64,000 nucleotides of DNA from NCBI RefSeq assembly GCF_014323565.1, contig NZ_CP058669.1:895501-959500 (forward strand). The letters run 5' to 3'. Below the pieces are notes generated by a model, which was not told where the DNA came from, made no database searches, and worked only from the letters and a program-made list of their open reading frames with translations. The position numbers and the translations under genes were made by a program. This document shows positions 1 through 9,800 of the stretch, piece by piece. Source of the DNA: Hyphobacterium sp. CCMP332 (GTDB lineage Bacteria > Pseudomonadota > Alphaproteobacteria > Caulobacterales > Maricaulaceae). Position 1 is the stretch's first letter; every line of letters begins with the position of its first letter.

Positions 1-5
1 GTGTT

Positions 6-2193
6 TTGCACTCGCGAAACCATGTTGCACTGCGGAAAGATGACCGCGTGGTAGCATGGCGGGCAGGGGGATGGAACAGTCGATTGCGCCTGAATGAAGC
101 CTCACTTCTGAAATCCGCAAGGGTTCGGCTTGCCAGCTCTCGCGAGTGGTGGCTCGGGTCGCGGGATCTGACCCGCCCGGTTCGCATGGCGATCTGGGCA
201 CCAGTGGCACTGGGGGCAGGCGCGCTCGCCTATTTCGGACTGCCAGGCGAACCGCCAATAATTCTGATTTCAGCATTGGTTATTGCCGCAATTCTGGCCG
301 CGCTTACGGCCTGGAAATACGCGGCGGAAAAGCCTGTTTTATGGTCGGTTTTGATGCTGGCGGCGTTCGCGGCTTTCGGCTTTTCGCGGGCGCAGCATCA
401 TACTCTGGGTCAGGAAACGGTTTTCGTCATAGAGTCACGCCGCGCGCTAACGGTAGAAGGCTGGATAGAGGCCGTTCAGAACAGCAATGGCCGTGAGCGG
501 ATTATCGTCCGGGTCAGTTCGCTTGAAGGAATGGAACGCCCGCCGGCGCGGGTGCGCTTTTATGCTCGACGCGGTGAATTGGGGCCCGGAGACGGTATTT
601 CAGCCCGCATCGTCCTGACGCCACCCCGGCGCCCTGCCGTTCCCGGCGGTTATGATCCGGCTTTTGCGGCCTGGTTTTTCGGTCTGGGCGGCACTGGATA
701 TGCGATTGCGGCACTGGAAGCTGAAAATGTCGAGGGCGGTGCGGCTTTGCGCCAACTGGCCCGCTGGCGCTGGCGGATGGCCGAACACATTCGCGAGCGC
801 GCCGATCCGGAGACTGCGGGCATTGCCGCCGCCTTGCTGACGGGCGACCGGTCCGGCATTCCACCGGATCAGGCCGAGGCCCTTCGCGCGACGGGGCTGG
901 GGCATATCCTGGCCATATCCGGTCTGCATATGAGCCTGTTTGCGGGCGGATTATTTTTTGTGGTGAGGGCTTTCGGGGCTGCAATCCCCGCATTCGCCCG
1001 CCGTTATGATCCGCGCATACCCGCAGCGGTCATCGCGTTGATTGGCGCGACACTTTATCTTGTCCTTTCGGGCGCATCGGTGTCGACACAGCGCGCCTTT
1101 GTCATGGTGTCCGTCGTGCTTCTGGGAATATTGCTCAAGCGCCGCGATCTCGATGCAATCCATCGCATTGGCCGCCGCCATCATCCTTGCGCTGCAGCCG
1201 CAGAGCGTTCTGTCACCGGGCTTTCAGATGTCCTTTGCCGCAGCCTCGGCGCTTGTGGCGGCGTTCGATATCTGGCGGCGGCGGGATACGCATGATCGCC
1301 AGAAAGGTGCTATCGGCGGCTTTCTGGGGTTCTGGGGGACGCTCTCCTTCTCGTCTTTGGTGGCCGGCAGTGCGACGGCCGCTTTTGCAGCCTTCCATTT
1401 CAACCGGATTGCCGTTTATGGACTTGCGGCCAATCTTGCAGCCATGCCGGTATTTTCGCTGGTGGTCATGCCCGCCGGAGCTCTGGCTCTGGCGCTAGCC
1501 CCGTTCGGCATGGACGGGCCAGCACTCGCGGTAATGAGTTGGGGTCTGATCTGGGTCGTTCGCATTGCCGAATGGGTGGCGTCCTGGCCCGGCTCCCTGG
1601 CACCCATGGCGTCGGCCCCCGGTGTTGTCCTGACAGTTTATGCCCTTGGTTTTGTCCTGCTGGTGGCGGCGTCCGGCCTTGCCCGGCGGATTGGATTGCT
1701 CGTCATGCTGACCGCGTATGCAGGATGGGGATTCAGTCGGCCTCCCGATGTCTTCATCAGCGAGGAGGGCGTCGTATTGGCCCGGTTTGAGAACGAGGAC
1801 GGACCGGCCTGGGCCAGCACAGACCGCCGCCGCGCCCGCTTTGCGACATCGGTGTTTCTCGAACAGGCGGGCGAAAGTGTGCGGCCCGGCCGGGATGGTG
1901 TGGCGTGTGATCCGCGCGGATGCTCCGGGCGAACGCAAGGCATGACTATCACCGTTGCGGAAAGCGATGAAACCCTGACGGAAGACTGCGCCCTGTCCGA
2001 TCTGGTCGTTCTGAAGACCTATGCCTCACCGATACAGCGGGCCGCTTGCGCGACGCGCCTCATTGATCTGGGAGAACTGGAAGCGCGCGGCGCAAGAGCA
2101 CTCTACTTGCAAAGAGATGAAATTCATCGCGAAACGGATGTCGAAACCCGCCGCGGTGACCGCGTCTGGACGACTAGTGATAGCGGCGGATAA
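6..2193 (+). pseudogene. comEC: ComEC/Rec2-family DNA uptake channel, frameshifted
   Basis: Polytopic inner-membrane protein of the ComEC/Rec2 family, which moves single-stranded DNA into the cytoplasm during transformation. The N-terminal part (to about 1145) carries the DUF4131-like region and the ComEC motif ILAISGLHMSLFAGG. The rest continues in a different frame from about 1144 (AISMQSIALAAAIILAL, then GFQMSFAAASALVAAFD) to the stop at 2191-2193. The join fits the family only if one extra base (a C near 1140-1145) is removed, or two bases are restored. No metallo-beta-lactamase domain follows, as is usual in alphaproteobacteria. The start is unclear: the frame is open from the window edge and an in-frame ATG lies at 186. 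Its 3' end overlaps convergent lexA by 20 bases. Either a real frameshift or a sequence error; the intact protein would be about 725 residues. Confidence 0.8.
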
Positions 2194-2851
2194 GCCCCAC
2201 CAGCTTGCCCTGAACGCGTACGCGATCCGGGCCGAAAATCCGGGTTTCATAAGCAGGGTTGGCTGCTTCCAGAGCCACGGAACCGCCTTTCTTGCGCAGA
2301 CGTTTCAGCGTGGCTTCTTCCTCATCGACCAGCGCCACCACGATCTCGCCATTCATGGCGGTATCGCAGCGCTCGATAATGACGATATCGCCGTCGAGAA
2401 TGCCGGCATCGATCATGGAATCACCCTCGATCTCTAGCGCGTAATGTTCGCCGCGCCCGCCCGCGAGGTCCGGCGGCAACATGATGCGCGATTGTTCATG
2501 CTGAATGGCCTCGATCGGCACGCCGGCGGCAATCTTGCCCAGCACCGCGATTTCAATACCGGCACCATGGTCCGGCTCGGCACCGAAATTGGGCCGGACA
2601 ACATTTTCCGCATCAGACGAAACGGCAGGTGCGCCGGTATCCGGCATTTTCAGCACTTCCAGCGCCCGGGCGCGATGCGCGAGGCGTCGGATGAAGCCGC
2701 GCTCCTCCAGAGCGGTGATGAGGCGATGAACCCCCGATTTTGACGCCAGGTCCAGCGCATCCTTCATTTCTTCAAAGGACGGCGAGACACCATCTTCGCT
2801 CAAACGTTTGTTGATGAAGAGCAAAAGCTGTTGTTGTTTGCGCGTCAGCAT
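2174..2851 (-). CDS. lexA: LexA repressor
   Basis: SOS-response transcriptional repressor and self-cleaving serine protease, 225 residues. The N-terminal winged helix-turn-helix (residues 1-65, starting [10 protein letters not shown]) binds DNA. The C-terminal S24 peptidase domain has the Ala109-Gly110 cleavage bond ([10 protein letters not shown]), catalytic Ser145 in EGDSM and Lys183 in EEATLKRL. The gene is convergent with comEC and follows trpC on the same strand after a 66-base gap. That gap holds a perfect alphaproteobacterial LexA box (2893-2907), so autorepression is expected. Confidence 0.97.
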   Translation of the reverse strand: MLTRKQQQLLLFINKRLSEDGVSPSFEEMKDALDLASKSGVHRLITALEERGFIRRLAHRARALEVLKMPDTGAPAVSSDAENVVRPNFGAEPDHGAGIEIAVLGKIAAGVPIEAIQHEQSRIMLPPDLAGGRGEHYALEIEGDSMIDAGILDGDIVIIERCDTAMNGEIVVALVDEEEATLKRLRKKGGSVALEAANPAYETRIFGPDRVRVQGKLVGLIRRYH

Positions 2852-2867
2852 GGGCTCACTCCATAAG

Positions 2868-2907
2868 GAACAAATCAGAAACTTCTCTGGATGTTCTATG
2901 AGTGTTC
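2868..2907 (-). promoter_or_regulatory. LexA operator upstream of lexA (one perfect, one degenerate box)
   Basis: A perfect GTTC-N7-GTTC, the alphaproteobacterial SOS box, lies at 2893-2907. A second copy in the opposite reading, GAAC-N7-AAAC at 2868-2882, matches in seven of eight positions. Both lie between the lexA start (2851) and the end of trpC (2918). This placement fits autoregulation of lexA. Confidence 0.8.
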
Positions 2908-2917
2908 CGGGTAAACG

Positions 2918-3718
2918 TCAAGTAAACGCCAATCCGCCCAGAAGCTCACGCGTCGCTTGCGCCACATCGGCCTGCCGCATCAGGCTTTCTCCCACCAGCA
3001 GGCCTTTTGCGCCCGCAGTCTTCAACCGCGCCACATCCGCCGCCGTCGCGATACCGCTCTCGGCTATGGCGAATCGATCCGCCGGAATATCGGCCGCGAG
3101 CTTTTCGAAGGTCGAGAGAGACGTCTCGAATGTGGTGAGGTCGCGGTTATTCACGCCAATCAGGGGCGAGGGCAGGGCGAGGGCCCGTTCCAGCTCGACC
3201 GCGTCATGGGTTTCAATCAGGGCTGCCATGCCCAGATCGTGCGCGGCAGAGACGAGATCAAGCGCCAGCGCGTCATCGACGCTCGCCATGATCACCAGGA
3301 TCGCATCCGCGCCCAGCGCGCGCGACTGCTTGACCTGCCAGACATCCAGCAGGAAATCCTTGCGAAGCGCGGGCAGGGGCACGGCGCCTCGCGCCTGCGC
3401 CAGATAATCCGGATGTCCCTGAAAACTTGGCTGATCGGTCAGCACGGACAGGCAGGCCGCGCCGCCTTCGGTATAGGCCTTGGCCAGAGATGCGGGATCA
3501 AAATCATCCCGTATCAGTCCCTTGGACGGGCTGGCTTTCTTGACCTCTGCAATCAGGGCGATGCCCGTGGTATTGGCCTTTGCGATCAATGCACCTTCAA
3601 AATCGCGCGCCGGACCGCAAGCTGCGATCATCTCGTCCAGGCGTGCGTTGCTGAAAGCCGCTTTCTCGGCGGCAATTTCATCGCGCTTGTAAGCTTCGAT
3701 CTTGCGAAGCGCGTTCAC
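2918..3718 (-). CDS. trpC: Indole-3-glycerol phosphate synthase
   Basis: Fourth step of tryptophan synthesis: converts carboxyphenylaminodeoxyribulose phosphate to indole-3-glycerol phosphate in a TIM-barrel fold. The 266-residue length is normal for a monofunctional TrpC. Family motifs seen are [13 protein letters not shown] (phosphate/substrate loop), [24 protein letters not shown] and AESGI near the C-terminus. It starts with GTG inside a GTGA overlap with the trpD stop, so translation is probably coupled. It is the last gene of trpG-trpD-trpC. Confidence 0.97.
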   Translation of the reverse strand: MNALRKIEAYKRDEIAAEKAAFSNARLDEMIAACGPARDFEGALIAKANTTGIALIAEVKKASPSKGLIRDDFDPASLAKAYTEGGAACLSVLTDQPSFQGHPDYLAQARGAVPLPALRKDFLLDVWQVKQSRALGADAILVIMASVDDALALDLVSAAHDLGMAALIETHDAVELERALALPSPLIGVNNRDLTTFETSLSTFEKLAADIPADRFAIAESGIATAADVARLKTAGAKGLLVGESLMRQADVAQATRELLGGLAFT

Positions 3719-4734
3719 GCTTCGCCTCGGGAAATCTGCGCCATCGTTTCCAGTGTCGCTTTTGCAGCGCCGCCATCAATGGCGGCGACGGCCATCTGCG
3801 CACCGTCTTTCAGATTGCTGGCGAGCCCGGCGACGATGAGCGCTGCGGCCGCGTTCATGACGACGATTCCGCGATAGGCTGACGGCTGACCGTCCAGAAG
3901 GGCGCGCAAGGCGGCTGCGTTTTCTTGCGGTGTCCCGCCGATCAGGTCCTCGATCACAGCCTGGGGCAGGCCGGCATCGGACGGCTGCAGCGTGAATTCG
4001 GTGATCTGGCCGTTATCAAGCTCGACCACACGGGTTTCGCCGGTCGTGGTGATTTCATCCAGACCATCCGATCCATGGACCACCCAGGCAAATTCACAGC
4101 CCAGCGTGTGCAAGGCTTGTGCGACCGGTTCCTGCCAGCGGGCATCAAACACGCCCAGCAATTGGCGTTTGGCTCCGGCGGGGTTCGCCATCGGCCCCAA
4201 CAGGTTGAAAATCGTCCGCGACCGCAGCGCCTTGCGCGCGCCGCCGACATGGCGCACGGCGGAATGGTGCGCGGGCGCAAACAGGAAACCGGCACCGGCC
4301 TCCCTGACCGAGCGCTCCACCTGATCGGGCGTGGCTTCCAGATTGATGCCCAGTGCGGCCAGAACTTCCGATGAGCCCGATTGTGAAGATGCCGCACGGT
4401 TTCCGTGCTTGGCCACTTTTGCGCCGGCGCCCGCGGCGACAATCGCGGCAGCCGTGGAGATGTTGTAGGTGCCCTTCGCATCGCCGCCTGTCCCGCAGGT
4501 ATCGATGGCGCCGGCGGGGGCGGTGATCCCCTTCATGCGCTTGCGCAGCGCTCTGGCACCGATGGCGAGATCGTCCGGTGTCTCGCCGACGGCGGCCAGC
4601 CCGATCAGAAAGCCGCCAATCTCGGCTTCTCCGGCTTCCCCTTCCATCAGGAGGTCGAAAGCCCCGGCAATGTCGTCCGCAGCAGGATGCTCACCGCGAG
4701 ACAGCGATTGCAGGCAATTGTGAAGCGCGCTCAT
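3715..4734 (-). CDS. trpD: Anthranilate phosphoribosyltransferase
   Basis: Transfers phosphoribosyl from PRPP to anthranilate, second step of tryptophan synthesis. It has 339 residues, the usual length for a stand-alone TrpD. The PRPP/glycine-rich motif [17 protein letters not shown], the [13 protein letters not shown] motif and LGPMANPA are all present. The start overlaps the trpG stop by one base (TGATG) and the stop overlaps the trpC start by four, so the three genes form a tight operon. Confidence 0.97.
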   Translation of the reverse strand: MSALHNCLQSLSRGEHPAADDIAGAFDLLMEGEAGEAEIGGFLIGLAAVGETPDDLAIGARALRKRMKGITAPAGAIDTCGTGGDAKGTYNISTAAAIVAAGAGAKVAKHGNRAASSQSGSSEVLAALGINLEATPDQVERSVREAGAGFLFAPAHHSAVRHVGGARKALRSRTIFNLLGPMANPAGAKRQLLGVFDARWQEPVAQALHTLGCEFAWVVHGSDGLDEITTTGETRVVELDNGQITEFTLQPSDAGLPQAVIEDLIGGTPQENAAALRALLDGQPSAYRGIVVMNAAAALIVAGLASNLKDGAQMAVAAIDGGAAKATLETMAQISRGEA

Positions 4735-5324
4735 CAGGCGATCTCCTTCACCGGCAATCCCGCCAGTGTCATGAAATTGGCGAGCACGGCGTGCCCGTGC
4801 TGCGACGCAATGGATTCGGGATGAAATTGTGCGCCGTGAAGCGGGCGGGTCTCATGCCGCATGGCCATGTTTTCACCATCGGCGGTCCGGGCATTGATGA
4901 TCATTTCGCTATTCCCGGGCAAATCCGCAACGGCCAGTGAGTGATAACGGGCCACGCCGAACGGGCTGGGTAATCCTGCAAAAATGCCGCTTCCGTCATG
5001 CGTGATATCGCTGGTTTTGCCATGCATGATCGCCTTGGCCTGAACGGTTTGCCCGCCAAATATCTCGCCCATGCATTGATGACCGAGGCAGACGCCCAGT
5101 ATCGGCAGATGCTCCGGCGCGCTGCGCAGAATATCCATGCATATTCCGGCATTTTCCGGACGTCCCGGGCCGGGCGACAGGCATATTGCAGCCGGATTGA
5201 GAGCGAGCGCGTCAGCAGCTGACATCACATCATTCCGGATGACGCGCGTCTCCGCCCCCAATTCCTCGAAATAGTGGACGAGGTTGAAGGTGAAGCTGTC
5301 ATAATTGTCGATGATCAGCAGCAT
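4734..5324 (-). CDS. trpG: Anthranilate synthase glutamine amidotransferase subunit
   Basis: Class I glutamine amidotransferase, 196 residues, that supplies ammonia to TrpE. Landmarks are LLIIDNYDSFTFNLVHYF at the N-terminus, the nucleophile motif GVCLGHQC and the His-Glu pair in FHPES. It is first in trpG-trpD-trpC. The partner trpE lies about 1 kb upstream on the same strand, separated by an oppositely oriented deacetylase-like gene. A dual role in folate synthesis (PabA) is possible, but the operon points to tryptophan. No tandem-Trp leader peptide was seen upstream. Confidence 0.95.
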   Translation of the reverse strand: MLLIIDNYDSFTFNLVHYFEELGAETRVIRNDVMSAADALALNPAAICLSPGPGRPENAGICMDILRSAPEHLPILGVCLGHQCMGEIFGGQTVQAKAIMHGKTSDITHDGSGIFAGLPSPFGVARYHSLAVADLPGNSEMIINARTADGENMAMRHETRPLHGAQFHPESIASQHGHAVLANFMTLAGLPVKEIA

Positions 5325-5429
5325 GAAGGTGCGTCCCGTTGGCTGAACGGTAATCTAGGCGAGCGCCTGCTTGGTGCAATGCTGCAATACGGTAACAGCA
5401 GGTAAACGAGGCGTTAACCGAAGCGGTGT

Positions 5430-6374
5430 GTGCATCATGGCATGCGCACGCGCTCCATTCATCCATCGACGCCATTGGTGTCGGGTCTGATCGCCGCCCT
5501 GGCCTTCATGGCGGGGGCGACGGCGTTTGAATTCGGCCGCAGCACGGCCATTGCGGATGCCGGCACTCTTGATGTGCCGATTGACGCTGTCGCAGCGAAT
5601 GCACCAGCGATTGCCGAAACGATTGCGGCGGCTCCAGACATTCATCCTGACCTTCGGCCCGTCGTCGCGCTTGTGATCGACGATGCGGGGGTTGATCCCC
5701 ATCTGACCCGCCGGGCCATGGCGCTGGATATACCGCTGACCTTGTCGTTTCTGCCTTATGCCGAGGCGACACCGGAACTGGCCCTGGTGGCCGCAGCGGA
5801 CGGGAATGCCGTTTTCCTGCACATGCCGATGGAACCCTTTGGCCTGGAAGACCCGGGGCCGGGGGCGCTGACCCGTTATCTGCCGCCGACCGAAATGGCC
5901 CGCCGTGTAAACGCGGCCTTGGCGCGGGTGCCCGGGGCGATCGGGTTGAACAACCATATGGGCAGCGCCTTCACCGCGGATGCCGCCGCAATGCGCGCAG
6001 CCTTGTCGCCGCTTGCCGGCCGCGATCTGATCTTTCTGGATTCCCTCACCTCCGGCCGCAGCCGCGCTGGCCGTATTGCCGATGAATTCGGCCTGACCGC
6101 CTATCGCCGCGATATCTTCATTGACCACGATGCCGGCACAGTCGCCGCCGCACTGGATTCACTGGTCGCGGCCGCCCATCGGGACGGGCAGGTCATCGCC
6201 ATCGGTCATCCGCGCACCGCAACCCTCGACGCGCTGGAAAGCTGGCTAGAGAGCGAGGCCGCGCAATCCGTACGCTTTGTGACGATGTCGGACTATTCCA
6301 CTGGCATTCAGGAAGCGGTGGAACTGGCCGAAATCTCAGACGAAGCGGTGGGCCTGTTCGGCGGCGCGGAATAG
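5430..6374 (+). CDS. Divergent polysaccharide deacetylase family protein (YibQ/DUF610-like)
   Basis: Predicted envelope protein with an N-terminal membrane/signal segment (residues about 13-35) followed by the divergent polysaccharide deacetylase fold. Typical motifs are VALVIDDAGVDP, LPLTLSFLPYA-like (here IPLTLSFLPYA), FLHMPMEPF, GLNNHMGS and IGHPR. The family is widespread in proteobacteria and lacks some catalytic residues of true NodB deacetylases; its substrate is not established. The start could be GTG 5430 or ATG 5442; neither has a strong Shine-Dalgarno sequence. It is encoded between trpG and trpE on the other strand and overlaps the end of trpE by 39 bases. Confidence 0.85.
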   Translation: MHHGMRTRSIHPSTPLVSGLIAALAFMAGATAFEFGRSTAIADAGTLDVPIDAVAANAPAIAETIAAAPDIHPDLRPVVALVIDDAGVDPHLTRRAMALDIPLTLSFLPYAEATPELALVAAADGNAVFLHMPMEPFGLEDPGPGALTRYLPPTEMARRVNAALARVPGAIGLNNHMGSAFTADAAAMRAALSPLAGRDLIFLDSLTSGRSRAGRIADEFGLTAYRRDIFIDHDAGTVAAALDSLVAAAHRDGQVIAIGHPRTATLDALESWLESEAAQSVRFVTMSDYSTGIQEAVELAEISDEAVGLFGGAE

Positions 6375-7778
6375 GGCCTGAGCCTTGTTGATACATTCCT
6401 GACGTTCGGATTCCGGATCGGAGTCCAGAACGACCCCGGCCCCCGCCTGCACATGCATTTGGCCGTCCTTGACCAGAGCGGTGCGAAGGGTGATCGCCAT
6501 GTCCATATTGCCATCCGCGCTGAAATATCCCGCCGCGCCCGCATAATAGCCGCGTCTGTGGGGTTCGATTTCATCTAGGATCTGCATGGCCCGAACTTTG
6601 GGCGCACCGGACACCGTACCCGCTGGAAACCCGGCAAACAGCGCCGATATCGCGTCTTCCCCGCCGGCCAACTCGCCCTCGACATTGGAAACAATGTGCA
6701 TGACGTGGCTGTATCGCTCGACGATCTCACGCTGCGTGATGCGGATCGTTCCCGCTTTAGCCACTCGGCCCACATCATTCCGGCCAAGGTCGAGCAACAT
6801 CATATGCTCGGCGCGCTCCTTCGGATCCGCCAGAAGATCCACTTCCAGCGCCGCATCTTCGGCAGGATTGGCACCGCGAGGCCGTGTTCCGGCAATCGGT
6901 CGAACCGTGACCAGCCCGTCGCGCGCTCGCACCAGAATCTCCGGACTCGACCCGGTCACGGCATAGCCGTCAAACTGGAAGTGAAACAGGAAAGGTGAAG
7001 GGTTGAGCCGGCGCAATGCGCGGTAGAGCGCAAATGCGGGAAGATCAAACCCCGTTGAAAACCGCTGGCTGAGAACGCCCTGGAAAATATCGCCGGCTCT
7101 GATGTGCTGCTTGATACGATCGACGCTGGCGCGATAGGCCGCCGCATCAAACGTGGAGACCGGTGAAATCGCTTGCTCTGCGCCGGGCACAGAGGCCGCT
7201 AGCGGTGTATCGAGTTGATCCAGCAAGCCTTGCAGCCGGTTGCGAACGTCATCCGTGGACTTGCCTTCAGCGACCCGTCCAAAAGCCGTGATTTCCTGTT
7301 TCAGCGCATCAAACACAATCACGACACGCGGCCGGATCAGGCGGGCTTCCGGGATCCCCGCAGGATCATCCGCTTGCGTGTCCGGCAGGGGTTCAATCGC
7401 CCGGATGAGGTCATACCCGATATAGCCATAGAGGCCGGATGCGATTGACGGAATGTCCGCGAGTTCGTGAATTTGCGCGGCAGACACCAGTTTTCGGAGC
7501 GATGCAACAGGGTCATTGCCATCCGGTTCCGGCGCTTGTCCCGACGATAAATCCTGAAGGAAGGGCTGGCCTTTTTCGACCGTCCAGATCAGGTCCGGGT
7601 CCATTCCGATGGCCGAAAACCGGCCCCGGAAAGATCCGCCCTCGACAGATTCGAGCAGGAAGGCGTTTTCGGTGTCTTTCGCCAGTCTCAGGAAAGCCGC
7701 GACAGGCGTTGTCAGGTCATCAACGCGATTGACCGAGACCAGTCTGCCGGACGCAGGCGAATAGCCCGTTTGTGTCAC
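6336..7778 (-). CDS. trpE: Anthranilate synthase component I
   Basis: Converts chorismate plus ammonia to anthranilate, the committed step of tryptophan synthesis. The protein has 480 residues. The chorismate-binding domain shows GDIFQGVLSQRF, SPEILVRARDG, RPIAGTRPRG, LGRNDVGRVAKAG and FPAGTVSGAPKVRAM. It begins with GTG in a GTGA overlap with the ppiD stop, so it is probably translated from the ppiD transcript. The 3' end runs 39 bases into the convergent deacetylase-like gene. No leader-peptide attenuator was seen. Confidence 0.96.
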   Translation of the reverse strand: MTQTGYSPASGRLVSVNRVDDLTTPVAAFLRLAKDTENAFLLESVEGGSFRGRFSAIGMDPDLIWTVEKGQPFLQDLSSGQAPEPDGNDPVASLRKLVSAAQIHELADIPSIASGLYGYIGYDLIRAIEPLPDTQADDPAGIPEARLIRPRVVIVFDALKQEITAFGRVAEGKSTDDVRNRLQGLLDQLDTPLAASVPGAEQAISPVSTFDAAAYRASVDRIKQHIRAGDIFQGVLSQRFSTGFDLPAFALYRALRRLNPSPFLFHFQFDGYAVTGSSPEILVRARDGLVTVRPIAGTRPRGANPAEDAALEVDLLADPKERAEHMMLLDLGRNDVGRVAKAGTIRITQREIVERYSHVMHIVSNVEGELAGGEDAISALFAGFPAGTVSGAPKVRAMQILDEIEPHRRGYYAGAAGYFSADGNMDMAITLRTALVKDGQMHVQAGAGVVLDSDPESERQECINKAQALFRAAEQAHRFV

Positions 7779-9688
7779 TGGATTGCGTTAGGGTCGACCA
7801 CGCCCAAAGCCTGATCCCGAAGCTGCACGTTGACCTCGGACCCGTCATAGTCGAATTCGCGATAGAGGGCCGACACGAGGCTGGAATCGATATCCCGGCG
7901 ATAGCCCTGATTCAGGAAATCCTCGACCTGAGACAGAATCTCCGGCTGCGGGATCTCGCCATCCCTCGCAGCGTTGACGCGAAGCACCATGTGCGAACGC
8001 CCGGAACCCGTGCGGGTCGCTTCCATTTCACCGACATCAAGGCCGAAAGCCAGGGACACAACCTGGCGGCTGAAATTGTCAGCGGTCTGATCCCGGCGAA
8101 GGCTGGCCTGTTCAACCCGGAAGTCCGGATTGGCTGCCGCGATGGCATCCAGCGACTGGCCACTCTCGACCAGTTCAACAACCTCTTCGGCCAGAGCTTC
8201 AAGGCGGGAATCGATTTCCTGCAAGCGCCAGACGGTTTCGGCATCATCGCGGGCTTCTTCTAGTGTCCGCACGCGTGGCGCTTCAACAATATCGACGCGC
8301 GCGGCAAAAAAGTTGCCGTCGCCATATTCGGTCAATTCGCCATCAATCAGGGCCGGGCTGGCAAACACGGCTTCCAGCACGTCCTGTTCCTGGAAGAAGC
8401 CAAAGGCAAAGCGGCCATCATCGTCGCGGCCCTGATTGTCGATGGGCTGATAGACGGCGTACGGGATATTTGCGGCCAGTGCCGATTCCTCGATGTTGAA
8501 ACCACTGCCACGGGCCTCTTCATAGGCACCAAGGTCCGCATAAAGGGCGTCCTCAGCCGCGGCCCGGGCCAGCTGTTCGCGTATTTCGACGCTCCGCTCT
8601 TCCAATGTTGGAATGTCATCGTCCTGCGCAGCCTCAACAACAATCGCAAACCAGCTGCCAAATCGTGTTTCAACGGCAATCGTATCGCCGGCTGCCATTT
8701 CAAACAGCGCGTCGCGTACCTGCTCGTCAGCTATCTGATAGGATTGGCGATCTTCCTGACGCGATGGCGGATTACCGCCCAGATCAGCCGCAATCGCAGC
8801 GGGGTCCTCGTCATTGCCAAGACGCTCGGCAGCTTCGCGGGCAGCGCTTTCATTATCAAACGAGATTTGCGTGTAGGTGCGGGTGGCCGGTGTGCCGATG
8901 GCACCCACTTCCAGCTCGTATTCATACTGTTCGGCGATCTGCGTTTCATCGACGGTGACGTTGCCGAGATAATCGTCAATCCGCAGACGCATGATGGTGA
9001 AGCCGCGCCGCGCAGGCGTCGTGAAGAATTGCGGATTGTCGTCAATCGTCGTCTGAAGTTGCGCGTCGGTCGGTTCACCGATTTCTCCCGCAGCAGATGG
9101 GGAAATGATCAGGGCTTCCAGATCCCGCGTTTCCGACAGATAGCGGGTCAGAATGGTGCGGTAGACGTCCGGCTGGCGAATCCCGTCGAACAGCCCTTCG
9201 GTCAGCTGACGCAGAACGATATCGTTGCGGATTTCTTCCTCGAACTGGTTTTCGCGCTGACCGGCGCTGGCCAGGTAGTTCTGGTATCCGAGGCGGTCAA
9301 AACCGCCGGTAATGGGGTCGACAAAGGCCTCGAACCCGATGATTTCGTCGCGAACAGCTGCGTTCGAAGCAGAGATGCCAAGGGAGCGGGCCTGAGAGCG
9401 CAGCATGGCATCCAGAACGAGTTGGTTCAGAACCGTATTACCAAGACCGTCTGCACGGCCCTGTTCCTGCGTATAGCCGGGGTTTTCTTCGCGCTCGCGC
9501 TGCAGGGCGCGTTCAAAATCCCGGGACAATTCGTAAACCGTCACTCGCTCATTGCCGACCGTCGTCACGGCCGTGCCGGGAGCTTGAAAGATGTCATTCA
9601 CGCCCCAGAGCGCGAAGCTCACAATCATCAAGCCAATGATGACGACGAAAATGGGGTTTTTGATGGCATTGCGAACGACAGAAAGCAT
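7775..9688 (-). CDS. ppiD: PpiD-like periplasmic peptidyl-prolyl isomerase (SurA N-terminal/parvulin)
   Basis: Membrane-anchored periplasmic folding factor of the PpiD family, 637 residues from the chosen start (MLSVVRNAIKNP). A single N-terminal transmembrane segment (residues about 13-31, IFVVIIGLMIVSFALWGVND) is followed by the SurA_N-like chaperone region and a parvulin-type rotamase region in the middle. The rest is acidic and helical. A longer frame extends upstream to 9973, but it overlaps divergent tpiA and lacks family sequence, so the ATG at 9688 is preferred. Its stop is coupled to trpE. The ppiD-trpE neighbourhood is common in related alphaproteobacteria. Confidence 0.9.
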   Translation of the reverse strand: MLSVVRNAIKNPIFVVIIGLMIVSFALWGVNDIFQAPGTAVTTVGNERVTVYELSRDFERALQREREENPGYTQEQGRADGLGNTVLNQLVLDAMLRSQARSLGISASNAAVRDEIIGFEAFVDPITGGFDRLGYQNYLASAGQRENQFEEEIRNDIVLRQLTEGLFDGIRQPDVYRTILTRYLSETRDLEALIISPSAAGEIGEPTDAQLQTTIDDNPQFFTTPARRGFTIMRLRIDDYLGNVTVDETQIAEQYEYELEVGAIGTPATRTYTQISFDNESAAREAAERLGNDEDPAAIAADLGGNPPSRQEDRQSYQIADEQVRDALFEMAAGDTIAVETRFGSWFAIVVEAAQDDDIPTLEERSVEIREQLARAAAEDALYADLGAYEEARGSGFNIEESALAANIPYAVYQPIDNQGRDDDGRFAFGFFQEQDVLEAVFASPALIDGELTEYGDGNFFAARVDIVEAPRVRTLEEARDDAETVWRLQEIDSRLEALAEEVVELVESGQSLDAIAAANPDFRVEQASLRRDQTADNFSRQVVSLAFGLDVGEMEATRTGSGRSHMVLRVNAARDGEIPQPEILSQVEDFLNQGYRRDIDSSLVSALYREFDYDGSEVNVQLRDQALGVVDPNAIQ

Positions 9689-9800
9689 TGACGAGAGCCC
9701 GATATTCTTGCGTGAGTGCCGGAAACTAGCGGCGGCGTTTACAGGCCGCAAGCGTGCCGTCATTGTCCGGCGCAACGGAATCAGACCGGAGGAGGGGTGA

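Noticed and set aside
5325-5429. Possible tryptophan attenuator before trpG
   Set aside because: No leader frame with tandem Trp codons and no alternating hairpins followed by T were seen.
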